From positions 17,737,036-17,801,035 of the forward strand of contig OY727093.1 of NCBI GenBank assembly GCA_963402885.1: a DNA stretch of 64,000 nt. The letters run 5' to 3'. Positions 46,124 through 59,149 of this stretch are shown piece after piece. Numbering within the stretch: the first letter of the stretch is position 1; every line of letters begins with the position of its first letter. The translations under genes were made by a program, and so were the position numbers. Origin of the DNA: Antedon bifida (taxonomy: Eukaryota; Echinodermata; Crinoidea; Comatulida; Antedonidae). The notes under the pieces were generated by a model. That model was not told where the DNA came from. It saw only the letters and a program-made list of their open reading frames with translations, and did not search any database.

Positions 46124-47859
46124 CAAGTTTGTGAAAAGGGACAAATTTCTGTAGAAAATCAATTGCAATAGTACATTTCATACATAAATGAATAATGATT
46201 TATCCAAAAATCATTGAATGAACGGACACAAAATATTCTTATTATTATTTAACTTGATTCTAATCAGAGACCAGTTACTAGCATTCACTCAAGTGGTTTG
46301 ATTAAAGGTATAACTTAGCTTTCTAGGGTTTTTGGAGGATTTTCCAAAACAGTTTTTATTTTATTCCCACGAAACATGCATCCACTGAAGCTTGGTTCCC
46401 ACTATATGCAACACAAGAACATAAACACAACGTATCGAAGCAGAAAACTTAACCTTGAGCATCACAAGTGAGAACCGACAACGTAAGATGCAGTAGACAT
46501 ATATTGAACACCGTTTTCTACTTTGTTATGATTCAACAATTTTATTTTATTTCTATGAACAAATGTGTCAACGAAAAGTTCAGGTTACTGATTAGCAGCT
46601 ATTAGGTTATGTGTAGTTGCTTGTACTCTTCTTAAGAATTAAATTTAGACTAGACATTAACTCGTCACTTGACAAGTTAGTTATCCACACAACAATTACT
46701 AAATGCAGATAAGTAATTTAAAAAACAAGAGACGGACAATTACAAAGAGTTATCCGCAAAATGTGGATAACTAATGAAACATGTTTCAATTAAAATATGC
46801 TCTTTAGGATCACTTTGGCAATCTAAAGTAAATATACATTATAATGAAAATAAGAACTACTACATGGTCTACAATACGTTACAGTAGTTGTATTTCATTT
46901 AAACATATGAATCATGTAATTTTCAAATGATGATTTGTTTAAATCTTTTTTTTTAGTAAATTACATTTTCAATACAAAAAGAGATATAATGAAAGATACA
47001 ATTTGTATAATAATAGAAAGTGTATTTATCTCTGTGTATATAAATATTGTACATATATATTAAACGGAAATGTGATACGAAACGTAATACTTGTCCATAC
47101 CAATACCAATGTTATATTGTTTTTGGTCGTATAAATGGAAACACGTCCTGGTTCCCGTTCTTACCAGTAAAATTTAAATTCTCAGATATATTATTTTTTA
47201 TTTAATCTTATTTATAGAGGGTGGCCATAAACAGCATATGCTGACAATGAAGGGGCCATATTACATTATACAATATTACTATTATAATAGCGGCCTAAAT
47301 GTGTACTTGCCATTGATTGGTTTTAACGTAGCGTCATTAGCTATTCAGGAAACTTCAACCAATCACATAGCAAGACACATTTACTGCAAAGATTCACTAA
47401 TTTATGTTTAGCCTAGCGAAATGTGGGCATTCATTCAGAGGCCAGGTAGCGCATTACAGTAACGTATAGACTTGCTCCAAAGAATTATACGTATGGAACG
47501 TCTTATGTATCAATCTATTTAGAATGTTACCAAATACTGTACAGTATTAGGTCGAAATGCAGTAAATATTTATTGAAATTTCAGAGCCGATAAATACCGA
47601 GCAATCATAGCAGGGAGGTGCGAATCCACGCCATGTCATCCATATTTCCCTATTTAAAAATAGACACGTCATTTCATTTGGATTCTACAAAAAATAAATT
47701 CTGCATTTAATGATAAAGTTCAATACAAACAAACTATTTTTATTATTCAAAGAAACATGAATTTTCAATGTTATTTTGAGTAAAGAGTAGAATTTTACGT
47801 CAAATCGTTAATGCGTAAACGCCGCCGCAGCTCACCCCAGCTGCTACCTAAACTAAAGC

Positions 47860-47975
47860 TTGGTTCCCACTAGGACGCAAGCGTGTTGACCAATGACAAG
47901 CGACAGTTCGAATAATCCATCGCTTGCGATAGGTCAACTCACTTACGTTGCGTTACGTTCTGTCGAACCAAGCAT
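47860..47975. mobile_element. MITE family F copy
   Basis: aagcttggttcccactagga, then ttgaccaatgacaagcgaca and cgaataatccatcgcttg, ending gttctgtcgaaccaagca. The ends are inverted. It serves as the satellite-free reference for the 15.8 kb copy. Confidence 0.65.
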
Positions 47976-48642
47976 TAGGAGTATCGACCACCGCAACAAG
48001 AACGCGGCCCCTACATGTAAGATATTTAATTTTGATTAGACCAACCATGGACCAACTGCAACCATAAGCCGTGAATGACGTCAGTGATAATTTGTTCATT
48101 ATGGCCATTATTAAACTATAGGCCCTACCTGCAATGACGAAATACTTATAATATAATAGTATTGTTTATGTTGGGAAATGAGCTCACCTGAGGTAAGTTC
48201 CGATTAACAAGAGGGTGTTACTTCGTCAACACCATTCATTCCACTCTTTGAACAACCTCAAAGTAGAAGACGAAACATGCATTTAAGCAGTCATTGTCAT
48301 TAATTCGTTGAATGCAGTTACAACGTCGTCTATTAACTATTATTGGAAAAAGACCTCCCACTGAACAATAAACGAACATATATTATTTATTATCTACAGT
48401 ATGTTAATAATAGAACCTTCTAAGAATTGATTCGACGTTGTATTATTCAATCTTGTACGGTATTGTTTTTTTTCACGCTGCTGCTCTAGCCCGCTACGTC
48501 ACAAGAGATGACGTAATCTGATATAAAGCAAGCAGCAGTTTTAGTACTGAGAGACTGACATTTTTGCTAAAATGGAAACTCCACTATAATTTATAGGTCC
48601 CAGCTGCTAGACCCAAAAAACGATGAAAGTTTTTGTTTGTAC

Positions 48643-48668
48643 CATGGAACTATAATTATAGTTCCATG
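48643..48668. repeat. Perfect 26-bp palindrome
   Basis: catggaactataa is followed immediately by its reverse complement. It lies in an AT-rich intergenic stretch just before the family C element at 48755. Confidence 0.85.
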
Positions 48669-48754
48669 TTTGTACTAAAGTGACAGAAATTGAGTCTGTA
48701 TTTCATATCAAAGTTATTCACTTCTGTAACAAAAAAATAATATTTATTCACATA

Positions 48755-48945
48755 TAAAAAGAGAAAAGAAACGTTTAATTATAACTCAAAAACCATTGTC
48801 TGACAGACAATTTAAGTATTTTTTGCTTTAAATTACATTTTTTCAGGTAAAATAACTATTATGTGACAATAAAATGACACATTCAAAAACAAATTTGAAA
48901 TAAAAAATATTTTTCAGAGGGACAATATATCTTTAAAACTGTTAC
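48755..48945. mobile_element. Short inverted-repeat element, family C copy
   Basis: It shares ctgacagacaattt, ttttttgctttaaa, aactattatgtgacaa and gagggacaatatatctttaa with the elements at 59.4-59.7 kb. It lies in the KRIT1 / unnamed-gene intergenic region. Confidence 0.45.
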
Positions 48946-50085
48946 GTCAATAAGCGAGCAGCGTTTTTTGTGAGAAATATTTCTTGTTTATGTTTCTTTT
49001 TCTCTTCTTTTTACTAAAGGCTTTCTTGAACAAACTAAATAAATAAATGTGTATCTCTTAAACTAGAACACAGGGTCGAAAACAACACGTTTTGTTTGAA
49101 ATTATAGATATTTTAATACTATTACTAAGTATTCCTTGTATAAAATAAGTATTTTACCCAACGAAATCTTAAATTAAACACATTTCTTTCAAAAATATAT
49201 TACAAGTCAAATTCACTGTATTATAATAAATGATTTTTTAAATAATAGGCCGACATTGTATTTTGTATAATAATAGTAACTGGTTTATGATTTTCACAAA
49301 CATATTTCTTGAATGCTAAACATAAATTGGCATGGCCAAATTCAATTTTTTTTATTGCATTCATGATGAAAAATTCACATAAAGTTGTGACACAAAACAA
49401 TTGAGACAACTGAAATAAGCCCTATGGTATATATATACACTTTGGGGGACTCTGAAGATACATATCTTCACATTATATACCATTTAAGGCCTAGGTCTAC
49501 TCTAATACCTATTTAAAGTTGGCCGGGGGTGCTTTTATAAAACACTTCTAAAAGATACAATACAAATACTTTTCTTTATCTTTATCCTTAAAAATTAAAA
49601 CTTCGGCCACTGACCCGTTTTAAAAATTAAAGCTGACCCAACAATTATGAATTGGCTATGTTTAACAAACTAGGAGTTAAATTGTGTTAATTGAACAGAA
49701 TTTCATTCGTTCACACTAAGCTTCTGATTCTGGTCCGGTGGCGTGAACATGGGTGTAGTGTTTCACACTAAATCTAAACGTACATTAGTGATCAAAAAAC
49801 GTAACGATGATGAATTTTTCTCCGGTAGCCTCAGTGTAAACGTAGGCAACACAGCTAGCTCTGTATGAAAAACAATTAGTTAAATACGTATCTTCCGCTT
49901 TAATATATTTGTATTCCGTTCTATATGCCTTCAATTAATCATTGTAACAATTTGCCCTGGTTCGTCGAATACAGAAATGAACAGGCTCACGTTCCAATAC
50001 CCAACCTACGTCAACAAAACTCATAACATTCTATTTGCCATAAATTCACTTCACTTGTTTTGATGTTTTTTTTTGAATATCCTGC

Positions 50086-53000
50086 TTAGAATTGATCTTC
50101 GTCTTCGACAAACGAGTTGCATGCCATTTTAGAATGATCTGTACATATAAAAGGAAAAAAGAATAAAGTTTGATGTTTTGTAATGCACGTCAAGTATGTT
50201 CTATAAACTAATACAGTAGGTGAATAACATATGAATGAAAAGTTTGTGTGCGTGTGTGTGTAGACAGACGGATAGGTAGTAGTTGGGTATAGTATTGTTG
50301 TCATTCAAAAAATAGCACGAAAAAATCAAACACGTATGCATATGGCAACAAAAAGAGAGATTGTGCTACCCTCATAACGTTTTAGTATCCATCTACAGTA
50401 ATCCAATTTTAATATTAACCATATGGTACACCCACTACACAATGAACGCCGGTACAACTGGCCTAATAGGCCTAGTTAATAATTAGGATAACAGGCCAAT
50501 AATGTAATTAATATAACGCTTTGCCTTGGCTACATACAAAACGCCAAAAAAAGTAGAACAGAAAACAACACAAAACCAAACAAATCCGTAGGCCTAATTA
50601 AACAACTTTATACCGTACCTAATCTATAAAGAGGTGGATGAACGGAAGGCGCCGGTGTTATTTTCCGTCGATGAACTTTATGATTTAACGGTGCCAACTT
50701 AAGAGAAAAAGAAAACGAGTATATTAACATTGCTCATTGAAAAATCATTACATTGTCTGTTAATTCCAGATGGTAATTAATATGCAAAATGCCAGTTCAA
50801 CCAAGTTGACTGAATGTTTCATTAAATTATTACGTGGTGCTTTGGCTTGATCAGTGATATTGTTTACTTTTTAAACATTACTATTAAAGTACATCAGCAT
50901 GAGTCAGTACCGTAGGCCTACAATTTGAGAAATCTTCAATGGGACCTTCAGATCACTAGAATCGTTCAATAGCCAATTCCCAGTCGGCCTACTCTTTGCC
51001 GAATATCATCGGCAATGTAGGCATATAGAGTATCGCATGATGTACATGCGATACTGTATTACATACGTTGTCTATGGTACTAGACAGAGTGAATATACAG
51101 TATATATTTAAAAATTTAGATTTTCTATTCTAAAACGTATTCTGCATAATCACGTGTCGGTGTTCGCCAAAACTCTTCTCTCTACGTAAGTAAAACCTTT
51201 ATAGTAACCATTATCAAAAATTCTGTACACGGTACATTATCAAACATATTGTAGGCGTTGTCACTGTTATAGTATGTGATATTTTCGTCATCATCTTAGC
51301 ATCATTTATTGAACATTTATTTACATACCGATGGAGACACATCTCCACTATATCCATTTGTTGGCGGAAAGGTTGTCTCTAAATTGCCGTTATCTTCTTC
51401 AACACGCCGTACCTCCGGAAATACAAAGTTTCGCGGCTGGCTAGGTTGCTTTCGCCAGTACGATGGGCTTCGTCGCCCGTAGGGTCTGTCGATGAACTCG
51501 TCCCCCATGATCGTCGGTGACAACTGGTCTATCAGTTCGTCGACCGTGTTCTTCAACTCCTCTCTATATTCGTCGCTTGGTCCGTAGCCGTTGGACTTTG
51601 GTGTTCCTTCTACCATGCTCTCGTACCCGTAGACACCGTTATGGAGGAATTGGTGAGCCTCATCCTCTTCATCGGAAGATAAACTATTGTTACGACCTGC
51701 AATGTTCAGAGATAGTAATTTTAAATATAAATACAAATTGAATGGTGTTTGCAATGGCGAAGAAACTAGTAATTAGGCAAGATATGTGGTGCACACACAC
51801 TGTGTCGTTTCTAAAAAACACAAACACAACAGGTCAATGTTGAGGTGGTGAGTTTAAGTATGGTTAAGGTGTTAGGTCGAATGTTGTAAGTTTTGATATC
51901 CGTCATATTATTCACCCGATTCTGTCAGTAGATAAACTGACTATCGCAAGTCAAGTTTTAAATACTTGTAATACTCGATGACTTGTGATAGTCACTGACT
52001 TTCTACTGACAGAGTGTATTATTCATATAAATGTATGATAATGAGGATGATAAATAAAGATAAATGGTGAAAAAAAAATATATGGCTTAAAGATGATGGC
52101 GATGTTCAGGATCATTATTTAAAAAAATACTTGCCTTCCAAATTCTTTGGAACCTCTAGAATAATAGGAGTAAGTTTTCGAACTAGTTTTCTTTTAGGAA
52201 GCATGTCGTGATTGTGTCGAGCCGAAACTAGCAGATGCTTCGGCGAAGGTGATAGCAGGTTTTTATGTGGTGGAGTGGAAGGCGGCGGTATATGATGCTG
52301 ATATCCGTCACCATTTGATAGGCTAGGCCAACTAGATGAACATGGTGATGAATTTAAATGATATTGAATTGGCGGTGGCCTGGTTTTAACTGTAAATAAA
52401 ATGATTACAAATATACAGTAAAAACATCGGATACTCTATTTGTGATTGTGATTCATTGTTTACAATTAGAAGGATAAGAGAAGGAGAGAAATTATTTAAA
52501 CAAAATAAAGGTTCTATAACAATTCGAAAAATGAAACAAACCACATCTCCTCGCAACCACTAAAATGTGTTCGTCAACATTTTACACACGAAGCGGCACG
52601 CGTCAAATCGAAGCGAGTCGCGCGAAGTTGGAAATGACGCTTCCTACACGTCACATTGGCAATACTCGAACAAAATCTATCGAATACAATTGATGTTTGG
52701 AACCAATTTAATAATAGAACACTAGTACTATGTATGTATTAATGTATGTTCTTGGTTCACCTGTACTTGATCTTCCTATAAATATTGAGGTTGCATTCGA
52801 TAGATTTTGTAAAGGTTTCACCAAATGAGCATGGAAAAAGAGAAGGGAAAGAGAATGAAAATGCTCTTTGCTTTTTAAATCCTGTATTACTTTTGTTAAT
52901 GTTATTTTTCTTGTAATAATTAGTTTAAGTTTCCTTGTAAATAGGCCTTAATTTTTTTTTTCTCTTACTTTTATTTTACTTTCTCTGGACGCACTTTCAT

Positions 53001-56000
53001 TCAAGAAGTGTACCACTGTTTCAAAAGTATTACTATTGTTAATTAATGTTATTTTTTGTTATATCTTGTAGGCCTACATAATTTGGTTTAAATTTCCTTG
53101 TAAATAGGCCTATTGTTAAACAATTTTTCTCTCTAACTTTTATTTTACTTACTCTGGACGCACCTTCATTCAAGAAGTGTGCCACTGTTTCAAAAGTGTA
53201 GCTTCAAAATAAATTATTATTATTCGAGTTCGTCACGTCAAAATGACGGTTCGTTTTGACGCTTGACGTGAGTCGTTTCCCGTGTGAGCTGTTTATTGTG
53301 CAACGGCGGCCTTTAAGCCTATTTTACATTACGCTAATTGATTATTAATATTTTTTACTTTGGTTATGCCATAACCATAAACTGTCTCACCTTTTGTTGG
53401 TGTACTTTTGCTTGATCTGCTCTGACTGTTGTTGTCACGTTCAAATAACAACTCTTCTACGTCACCAACTGGAGGAAGACTACTCTGCAAAGGGGCTGTG
53501 TTTAAAGATAATTATGTTAAAATACAAATTCTGCTATGTTATGCTCACATGCTCAACAGAATTCTGGTAATATGTTCAACAAAAATATCATACAGCAGGT
53601 CTGGAACAAATATGTAAAAATCACCATCATTTATTATTTTGACAGTTTTATAGTTTAGAGGGGAGGCGGGAGATGTGTAGTGGTTCCGTCTAAAGAAGGC
53701 AGAGTGGGGGGGGGGGGGGGGGGGGGGTTTGGTCATCTCCCAGTAGTGAGATTTGTGCTTACCTCTGCATGTTTAAAATACGTTTTATTGAAGGTTACGA
53801 TTGGCCTAATGTTTAAAACTAAGATTAATAATAGTTGCAATTCGCTTATCACGTGTGTTAATTCTCGAATGCTTAAAACTTCAAAACTGTATAGAAAATA
53901 GACCCAACTATACTATATTCATAATAATCTCTCTTTACAGTACTTTTCATACATTGTTTGTAGTCGAATCTCTTTTTACAACTATTTATTTGTATTGCTG
54001 TTATTTGTATTGTTGATATGGACTTGTTGCGAAATAAAATTGAATTGAAAACAAATGAGTTCATTCTATGACTAGTTTATATTGATATAAGGATATCATT
54101 CTTGTCTGTTACAATTATTATTAGTATTATACTAAGCCTATGTATGAGTATAATACGAATGGTTCTATACAAATTTCCATACGTTTTATTACATGTTGAC
54201 AAAAAAACACCATACATATTTATATGAGAGGATAATACATGACGCATTAATAAAAGCCAGTCTTATTACAGGGAATATTTTGTTCCTAAAACTATTTACT
54301 TAGACGAAGTGTTATAACGTATTATCAATCACTTGTTCTCATATTCCTTATAACACAACACTCAATATAAATGTACAAATGTTACAGTATATGGTTATTA
54401 TATTGCTTATTGGAATGTGCAACGTGTACACGGGATCAATAATGAATGTGGTTTGACAGCGACAACTTTATTAATTTTGTAATGTGCAAACATCGTCGCT
54501 ATCAATTCGTATCCTATCAAATCAATTCAATGTATTATACTGTGATGTACGGTTGGAAAAAGCATTATGTCAAATGCTGTCGACGAATTCAATTATTGTA
54601 TCATGAAAGTCACACGCGTATTCATTCTGTGTACTACTTTCCGTCCGTTTTTTTATACTCAGTGGATCTTGAAAATCATTTTTTAGACACTATACACGAT
54701 GTATTGTACAGGCTTGCTTCAGCAAGGACGTAGACGCAACGCACGCGAATTGACCAATAAAAGATGACAGTTCGAATAATCCACCACTTACTTGTGATTG
54801 GTCAAATCACGTACGTTGCGTTACGTCCTTGTGTTTCGTCTTTAGTGGGAACCGAACATTAACTCACGTGAGCTTACTGTACGTCCTTGCGTAACCCTAA
54901 CTCTGTAGTGGAAACCATGGCATAAGATTAATTGTTAGAGTAATTGTAACTAGTTTTAAGGTGATAGTTTGTCTATAATGCTACTCCAAGTCCTGTCAAT
55001 TAATTTGATTTTTACACCGTTGTTATAGGTGAACATTCATATTGTTGGACCAAGTACCAGTATGTTGGTACAAACAGTTTAGAATATAACACATAACACA
55101 TTTAAAAAACATATACCAACGTGTTCAACGTGTGGACGATTTGAATAGAGACACAGCATCTTTGTCAGGGTAATTCTTGTTCTTACCTTTAAATCCTGGT
55201 ACTGTTAAAGGAACAGCAGGTGTTAATTTCCGTTGTCGGTGGGAGTTGTTCTGTTGCATATATATTTTCCTAACACTGGCACTTGACGAATTCCTTGCTT
55301 CTGTTGCTCCGTTATTAACAAACGTTCTTGGCAGAGGCCTAGGTTTATGTCTGCCATCCACATGTTTTAAACGGTCATCATTTATCATTAAATCATGAGT
55401 TTGTCCATTTTTGTTTTGCTTAGCAGATTCACGTCCTACCCAAATATCAGTACTGTTTTGTCCATTTGAGTAACCCGTATTTCCGGCATTTGAAAGACTT
55501 ACAATGTTGGATTGATTTTTGTCATTTTCTGAGGTTTTATCTTGAGGTCTCGATGGTTTGCGTGTAACGCCTTCGAACTCTCTTTTATGAGAAGCTCTTT
55601 CAATTTCTCTTTCATAAGATACTCCTTCGAACTCTCTTTTATGAGAAGCTTTTTCATCATTAGATACTTTTTCATAGTCTCTTTTACAATTTACTTTAGT
55701 TTCAAATTCACTTTTATTAGAACTTTCTTCAAGTTTTTGCGAAACCTCTCCTGAACACTCTCTTTTATGTGGAAATGTTTTCGCGAAGGTTTCACTTTGA
55801 CGTGTGGACAAACTGGAAATGCTTTTTGAAGTACTACAACACGTTCCCATTGCGCTAGACGAAGGTATATGAAGTCTTCGAAAGGCGTTTGCTTGGTAGA
55901 CATCTGAATCTGGGTCAGATTTTTTCTCGGGTTTGGTGAAAAGTTTCCTTAGAAGATTAGATCGTTTAGAAGAATTGCTGCGAGCTTCTTTGGCAGATTG

Positions 56001-58215
56001 AATTCTCTTGCGACCGTGGTTTAGAATTGTACCATAGTCTGGCTTAGGTGGAGTGATGACGTCTGACTCTGAGTAAAGACCTAGGAAATCAAGAAAGATA
56101 TTTTGCTTTATTTTGTTCTTTTTCTTGAATAATCAAATGTCAATAATTCTGTGTCATCGCTACATTCTGTTTTGTTATAGTTACAACTCATAAGTTTTCT
56201 TTGTTGGACTTTGATACGTGAAACATACCAAATATATACATTTCATTCGACCTTGATTGCATGTTTACCGTAAGTCACATAAAACATAAGGCCTGATAAC
56301 ACATTTCGAAAGTCACAACCCTCATTTTTTTTCAGACGAATACTATTCAGACGACATTACAATACTGTATATTACCGTGTGTACAATCTTCAGACGACGT
56401 AAGTTACCGCTGGCCTACTCATAGACGAACATTTAAGTGACAATCGACTGCTGGGTAATTCGGCCCACTAAGTCAAGACGATTAATATAAGTTCTTCATT
56501 TTACCTTACCTTAAGTTCTTACTAGTGAGGATTATCTTTAAGTCAAGCCTATTTTCCCCTCCACTGAAAAACTACTGCGTTATTTATATTCAGAGAAGTT
56601 AGTTGTTCCGGATAGGATTCACAACTGGTCTGTCGAAATGTGGGTACCAATGACAGACGTGTCAGACCAGCCTCGTATTTACCAACACTTAAACTTTGCC
56701 CGAGCTAATTTACCGACATTTCTTTTATCATAATTTCAACATCAATAATTCACACAACGCGTTTGTTTTGTGATGACTTATTGATACTAGATACTTCATT
56801 TTTTGATTGACATTTTATTAATGTTGTTACAATGCGTTTATAATTTTGTAAATATTACGTACAAGTGATATTTACATCGTAGTTAACGGTGCTTCAATCG
56901 GAAACCATGGGAAGAATGAATTTACACTCTTGTTGTTCTGCGTGTGTGGTATAATGTTATAATTACCTCTGAAACCTATCGGAGTTATACCGGAGTTAAG
57001 TTATGCTTATTATCCATATGCACTTGCATCCCATGATTCAGCTTAAATCCGTTCTATCACGCTTTAACTCTACAGTGCGTGTGAACAAAATTAATCAAAC
57101 AAGTGGGTATACAACAGTGAGCATAAGTTGTAATGCATGTTGTCCATAAGAGTAATGGATTTTATCACGAGGGAATGGGGTAGAGGTCATGGGATCTTAA
57201 ATACTCAGTTATGTATTGCCGAAGAAGTAAATACATAAGTGTTTCAAAACATGCCCAAAATTAACCCGGATTTATCATTTATCATTTTATGAAATGGCTT
57301 GTATATGTGATAATAAAAATTATCAAGATCACAAGGTCTGATTTAACCGGGTTTATGTGTAACCTTTAAACTGGGTTTATGTGTAACCTTTAAACTGGGT
57401 TTATGTGTAACCTTTAAACCGGGTTTATGTGTAACCTTTAAACCATATAATTTCATTACACATAGTATTGCTCCGCCGTAGTTCATAAAAAGCTTAAGAA
57501 GTAGGCCTATTTAATTATAGTTTACAATACAGCCCCATTAGGGGTGTGCGTGTGTGTTGGGACACAACACAATATCCCTCGTTGTTTCTCCTTGATAAGG
57601 ATGTACCATGAATAGGTGTCCCAAAATGGGTTATATTGTATTAACGCCCGTATCAACTGCCTTGTCAATCCGGACATTTCCGAAGGAAATTGTCCCCTTC
57701 GTGGATGTCCCATATGGTGGGTTCACTGTATTGATTATTAGACAGTATTACCTATTAAGAGGAAATCTTCATGATCACAAGTGTTTCTTTAATAGGAGTG
57801 TCGCAAATGAGGGGTTGTTCATTATATCTTTAATAATACCATTCCATCTCTAAACTAGATCAACAAAATCTTGAATACAAAATATTAGTATGTCATTAAC
57901 CGATATCATAAATTGTTATAGGCCTATATACTTACGATAGGAATGTGATTTTAGTACATTACCTCGTCTTGTGAATGCAATTCCACCGCTTTCACTTGCG
58001 GCTCTTTTTCCATTTTTAGTCGGAGATGAATACGGAAAATCCCACAATCGTATTTTCCTAAGTGATCCGTGTTTGACCGGTTCATTGTCCTCAAACACAT
58101 CATCAAAATAATCAGAATATTCCAAATCAATAATATCAATTTCCTCATCTGATTGATCAACTACTTCGACAACCGATCTTATGGTGGGGCGTGGCTTGCC
58201 ATTTGCCGCGCCCAT
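50086..58215 (-). CDS. Uncharacterised N-myristoylation-type disordered protein, 677 aa
   Basis: I do not recognise this family. The seven coding exons in transcript order are 58215-57936, 56080-55187, 53495-53391, 52389-52135, 51696-51329, 50697-50619 and 50138-50086 (TAA). They sum to 2034 nt and every junction keeps phase, which is strong evidence for a real gene. It starts MGAANGKPRPTIRSVV, a good N-myristoylation context, followed by an acidic stretch (DEEIDIIDLEYSDYFDD). Exon 2 (298 residues) is polar and charged with repeated SHKREFEGV-like units (residues about 205-250) and an internal MGTCCSTSKS. Exon 4 is rich in proline (RPPPIQYHLN, HIPPPSTPPHKN) and then basic (KRKLVRKLTPIILEVP). 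Exon 5 has an acidic DEEDEA patch and a possible helix, EELKNTVDELIDQL. The C-terminus is FVEDEDQF. Intron 4 uses a GC donor; the other donors are GT. It is probably a membrane-anchored scaffold (inference). It converges with KRIT1. Confidence 0.8.
52855..53222 (-). mobile_element. LINE 3' end, internally duplicated, in intron of the myristoylated-protein gene
   Basis: Two tandem copies of about 140-190 bp carry ctctggacgcac...ttcattcaagaagtgt...ccactgtttcaaaag (52982-53028 and 53155-53198), and the block ends at aaataaattattattatt. On this evidence the element reads left to right on the plus strand, antisense to the host gene. The strand field gives the host gene's strand. A third copy of the same 3' end occurs at 59150-59872. 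Confidence 0.6.
53706..53727 (+). repeat. Run of 22 consecutive G
   Basis: The uninterrupted G run sits in intron 2 of the unnamed gene, whose transcript carries the C-rich strand. Length is likely variable and error-prone in sequencing. Confidence 0.9.
54707..54880. mobile_element. MITE family F copy in intron 2 of the unnamed gene
   Basis: gacgcaacgcacgcgaattg, acagttcgaataatccac and acgttgcgttacgtcc, then tagtgggaaccgaac. The same inner order as family F. Confidence 0.6.
57343..57437 (+). repeat. 24-bp tandem repeat, four copies
   Basis: The unit gggtttatgtgtaacctt plus taaac(c/t) is repeated four times in intron 1 of the unnamed gene. Confidence 0.9.
57533..57733. mobile_element. MITE family B-like copy in intron 1 of the unnamed gene
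   Basis: acagccccattaggggtgtg at the left and gatgtcccatatggtgggtt at the right resemble family B ends, with gtgtcccaaaatgggtt inside. Diverged. Confidence 0.4.
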
Positions 58216-59022
58216 TTTGTCTGCCTATAACGTCAATCGTTTTGGTATAACTGACAACGTTATTCCTGTATCACCGGGAACATCAATACAATCGTTATCG
58301 TGTACGTGCGTAAGTCTCGTCGAAATAAGAGTAACTACAATATAACATTCGTAGAGAATGTTGTCTTTCGTGTATTGGAGTTCTATCAGCAGCTTTTAAT
58401 TATTGTTTTTTGCTTGGCTGATGAGTGCAATGGAATGAAGCATGTATATCCAAAAGCTATGCAAGCAGCAGTCATCAAGCAGCAGTCATCGGGTTAGATT
58501 CAGATCATACTCACTTCACACTTCATTATTAGATGAGTCAATCTATTAAAAACAGAACAGTCATTAGTTTATGAGTCAAAAATACCAACTGTGTTATGAC
58601 ACTGTGCCTGTCAATAACATCGGGCCTGGGGTTGTGTAAGGGGCTATCATGGGGGTTTTTGTAACTTCGTGAATTACTCATTTCCTGCCTGGCGTCGGAT
58701 ATAACGAATGTTATTTTGGTGATTCATTTCCATGGGAATGGAGAAATATTGGATCTTCTGTAGGCCTATCTATGGTAGGCCTAACTACACAAAAAGGTAC
58801 TATAGAACTCGTCAAATTTATAACAAAATTGAAGATGGAAAATTGAAGAACTAATTCTTTTTAAATGAAAATATTTGGTTGCCCTGAATATATTGAGTTT
58901 GTTTTTTATGTTTATTAGGCCTATAGATTTGAAAAAAAAAAACAAACAACATATTCAATTTACTGTAAATGATCAAAGCGTGGTCCGTAGGGTATCATGC
59001 CAAAATTCCATATGCAGTTATG

Positions 59023-59103
59023 TACGAGGCACCGTTCGACTAATTATGTTACATGGGTTGTCTTTTACAAACCATGAGAATTGTGTGACGAACGGTGCCT
59101 CGT
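59023..59103. mobile_element. 81-bp hairpin element with 7-bp direct flanks
   Basis: tacgaggcaccgttcg (59023-59038) and its exact reverse complement (59089-59104) surround a 50-bp loop. agttatg lies just before (59016-59022) and just after (59104-59110). The direct repeat overlaps the last base of the right arm, so either could be trimmed by one. Confidence 0.65.
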
Positions 59104-59149
59104 AGTTATGGGATGACGGTTATTGTCAAAAGAATCATATAGGCCTAAA

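Larger units (their letters stand above)
46124..50085. other. Intergenic stretch between convergent KRIT1 and the unnamed gene
   Basis: It presumably contains both 3' UTRs. It holds a partial family F end (46388), a full family F copy (47860), the 26-bp palindrome and a family C element. No coding frame is supported. Confidence 0.6.

Noticed and set aside
51517-51741. Plus-strand 74-codon Arg-rich frame
   Set aside because: Antisense shadow of exon 5 of the unnamed gene.
55542-55754. Plus-strand frame rich in FELSFMRSF
   Set aside because: Antisense shadow of the repeated SHKREFEGV region of the unnamed gene's exon 2.
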